Source: Engraulis encrasicolus (taxonomy: Eukaryota > Chordata > Actinopteri > Clupeiformes > Engraulidae). Taken from it: a stretch of DNA of 64,000 nucleotides. Location: the NCBI RefSeq assembly GCF_034702125.1, contig NC_085860.1, positions 17,246,664 to 17,310,663 on the forward strand, given 5' to 3'. Position numbers and translations under genes: made by a program. Below are positions 62,937 through 64,000 of this stretch, piece by piece. Numbering within the stretch: position 1 is the stretch's first letter; each line of letters opens with the position of its first letter. The notes under the pieces were generated by a model. That model had not been told where the DNA came from. It made no database searches and saw only the letters and a list, made by a program, of their open reading frames with translations.

Positions 62937-63946
62937 ATTGCACGACTACGCCACTGAGGGAATTTCGCCCCCAGAATTTATTTAGACTTCAACTGTTGAA
63001 CCCAGCAGCACATGTTCGTTGAGGTCGGACCACATAGACAGGGTTCAAATGACTTCCGTTATTGTCTTACACTTTCTTTTTAAAATTTACAAACAGTCAA
63101 AATAGATTAGGCCTAACGGCTATTGGACACCCGCGCCCCCCACATGGGCCAAGGAGGCCAAGATTTTCCCCGCTAGTAATAGGCCTACACAGCACAGCAA
63201 ACCAAAATTAAATAATGAAATGAAAATACAAAGCACGGCAAACCCACACCGATACCACTGCACACTTGTGATTTCCTTTTACGCACAGCAAACAAGATCT
63301 ATTTAGGGGTAACCCGCACGCTGGGCGGCCCAAGTGGTGTGAGGTGAACCAAAAATAAACAAAAGAAAGATACAAATAAACAAAACAACAAACAGAGAAC
63401 TCTCACTTTCTCCTAAATCACACAAAATAAGAACTGAAAGCAAAGGGGGAAACGTCACACACTCGCGCACGCACACACACACACACACACAGTCACTCTC
63501 CAATATAAACAGCAGCCCGCAGACAGACCAACAGGTGGATCCACAGGTACCACGGACAGCGACCGACTGTCTCGAAGTCGCCGGGCAAAGGGCGCAAAAA
63601 GCCTGGTTCCTATAACGCCAAGTACGAAGTTGGCCTAGTGAACCAAATGTGGCCGCGCTTACAGTCGCACCCCCGTCATAGACCAAACTCCACGAAATTG
63701 TCCCTCTCTCGTGAAGCGAGGCTCTACACGGGCTCGACTCCCCAGCGGCACCACACACACAAACAAAAGGCAAAGTTGCCACAAGCACACAAACAATCTG
63801 ACGGTTCCCTCCGACTCCGAGCAGATTGTGCCAACCTTTTAAAAGCGTGCTAAGTTTTGCCAATTGGTGCCTACTGATCACATGGGGCACCAACGCACGA
63901 CAGACTAAATGATGCTAAGGCTCCATCATGTTACACCTACACTACA
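62937..63946 (-). repeat. Diverged LTR, minus orientation, LTR C
   Basis: Read on the minus strand it begins TGTAGTG (63946), has a CTTTTAAAAG TATA-like site near 63836-63845, a GT-rich tract (plus-strand CA at 63463-63491) and ends with CTCAGTGGCGTAGTCG near 62943-62960. This is the same layout as the Gypsy LTR, LTR A and LTR B. A 196-codon minus-strand frame (63303-63893) spans it, contains the dinucleotide-encoded Cys/Val run, and is not regarded as a gene. The sequence after 63946 to the window end is unassigned. Confidence 0.5.
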
Positions 63947-64000
63947 AGTAGTGACCCAAAGGTAATTGGGGGGTAGGCTAAGCTGTGCAGCGGTTAAGGG

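Noticed and set aside
63303..63893. 196-codon minus-strand open frame
   Set aside because: It lies across an LTR, contains a Cys/Val run from a CA microsatellite and shows no domain. The frame is best explained by LTR sequence.

Overview
This window looks like repeat-dense nuclear DNA from a teleost fish. The evidence is the mix of element classes: tRNA-derived SINEs, CR1/L2-type LINEs, a Penelope-like fragment, BEL/Pao and Ty3/Gypsy LTR elements, many hAT elements with 8-bp target duplications, TTAA-targeting foldback elements, a Helitron-like minisatellite carrier, and long (CA)n and (GA)n tracts. The word AGGCCTA is unusually common. I found no host protein-coding gene, no rRNA or tRNA gene and no prokaryotic feature. 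Almost every recognisable open frame belongs to a transposable element; the rest look like chance frames in repeats. One 100-N assembly gap lies at 17778-17877 and a single N at 19934.

Layout. 1-5758: degenerate repeat sequence with a 344-bp TTAA foldback, a Penelope-like fragment, a LINE 3' end and SINE pieces. 5759-17246: one copy of a ~1.14-kb family unit (here called U), split by a 4.1-kb hAT and then by a decayed BEL/Pao element. The hAT itself carries a second hAT and a Helitron-like element. The BEL element carries a 939-bp foldback in its LTR, a hAT with a SINE inside it, and a 252-bp MITE in gag. 17247-23562: assembly gap, LINE 3' end, a clean solo LTR and unassigned sequence. 23563-33168: tandem array of the ~1.14-kb U unit, whose outer copies are interrupted by a SINE, a hAT, a TTAA element and a 1,868-bp element with a 7-bp target duplication. 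33169-35754: purine-rich sequence holding a PIF/Harbinger-like element. 35755-45007: a nearly intact 9.25-kb Ty3/Gypsy element on the minus strand. 45008-53093: three longer hAT elements and one hAT MITE, all with perfect 8-bp target duplications. 53094-64000: three diverged LTRs related to the Gypsy LTR, a long purine-rich tract, a MITE, a SINE, another U copy and a hairpin minisatellite.

The most coherent functional unit is the minus-strand Gypsy element. Its gag frame ends at a GGGAAAC heptamer overlapping the stop codon, followed 9 nt later by an 8-bp perfect stem. A -1 shift there enters exactly the protease frame. Protease, reverse transcriptase, RNase H and a DD35E integrase follow in order. 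A C7 homopolymer breaks the integrase frame, and the protease/RT junction is out of frame by one. Its two LTRs are nearly identical apart from a small indel, so the insertion is recent.

Limits: clade names are by eye. Exact ends of old LTRs, the array's relation to other genomic copies and all age statements need alignment.
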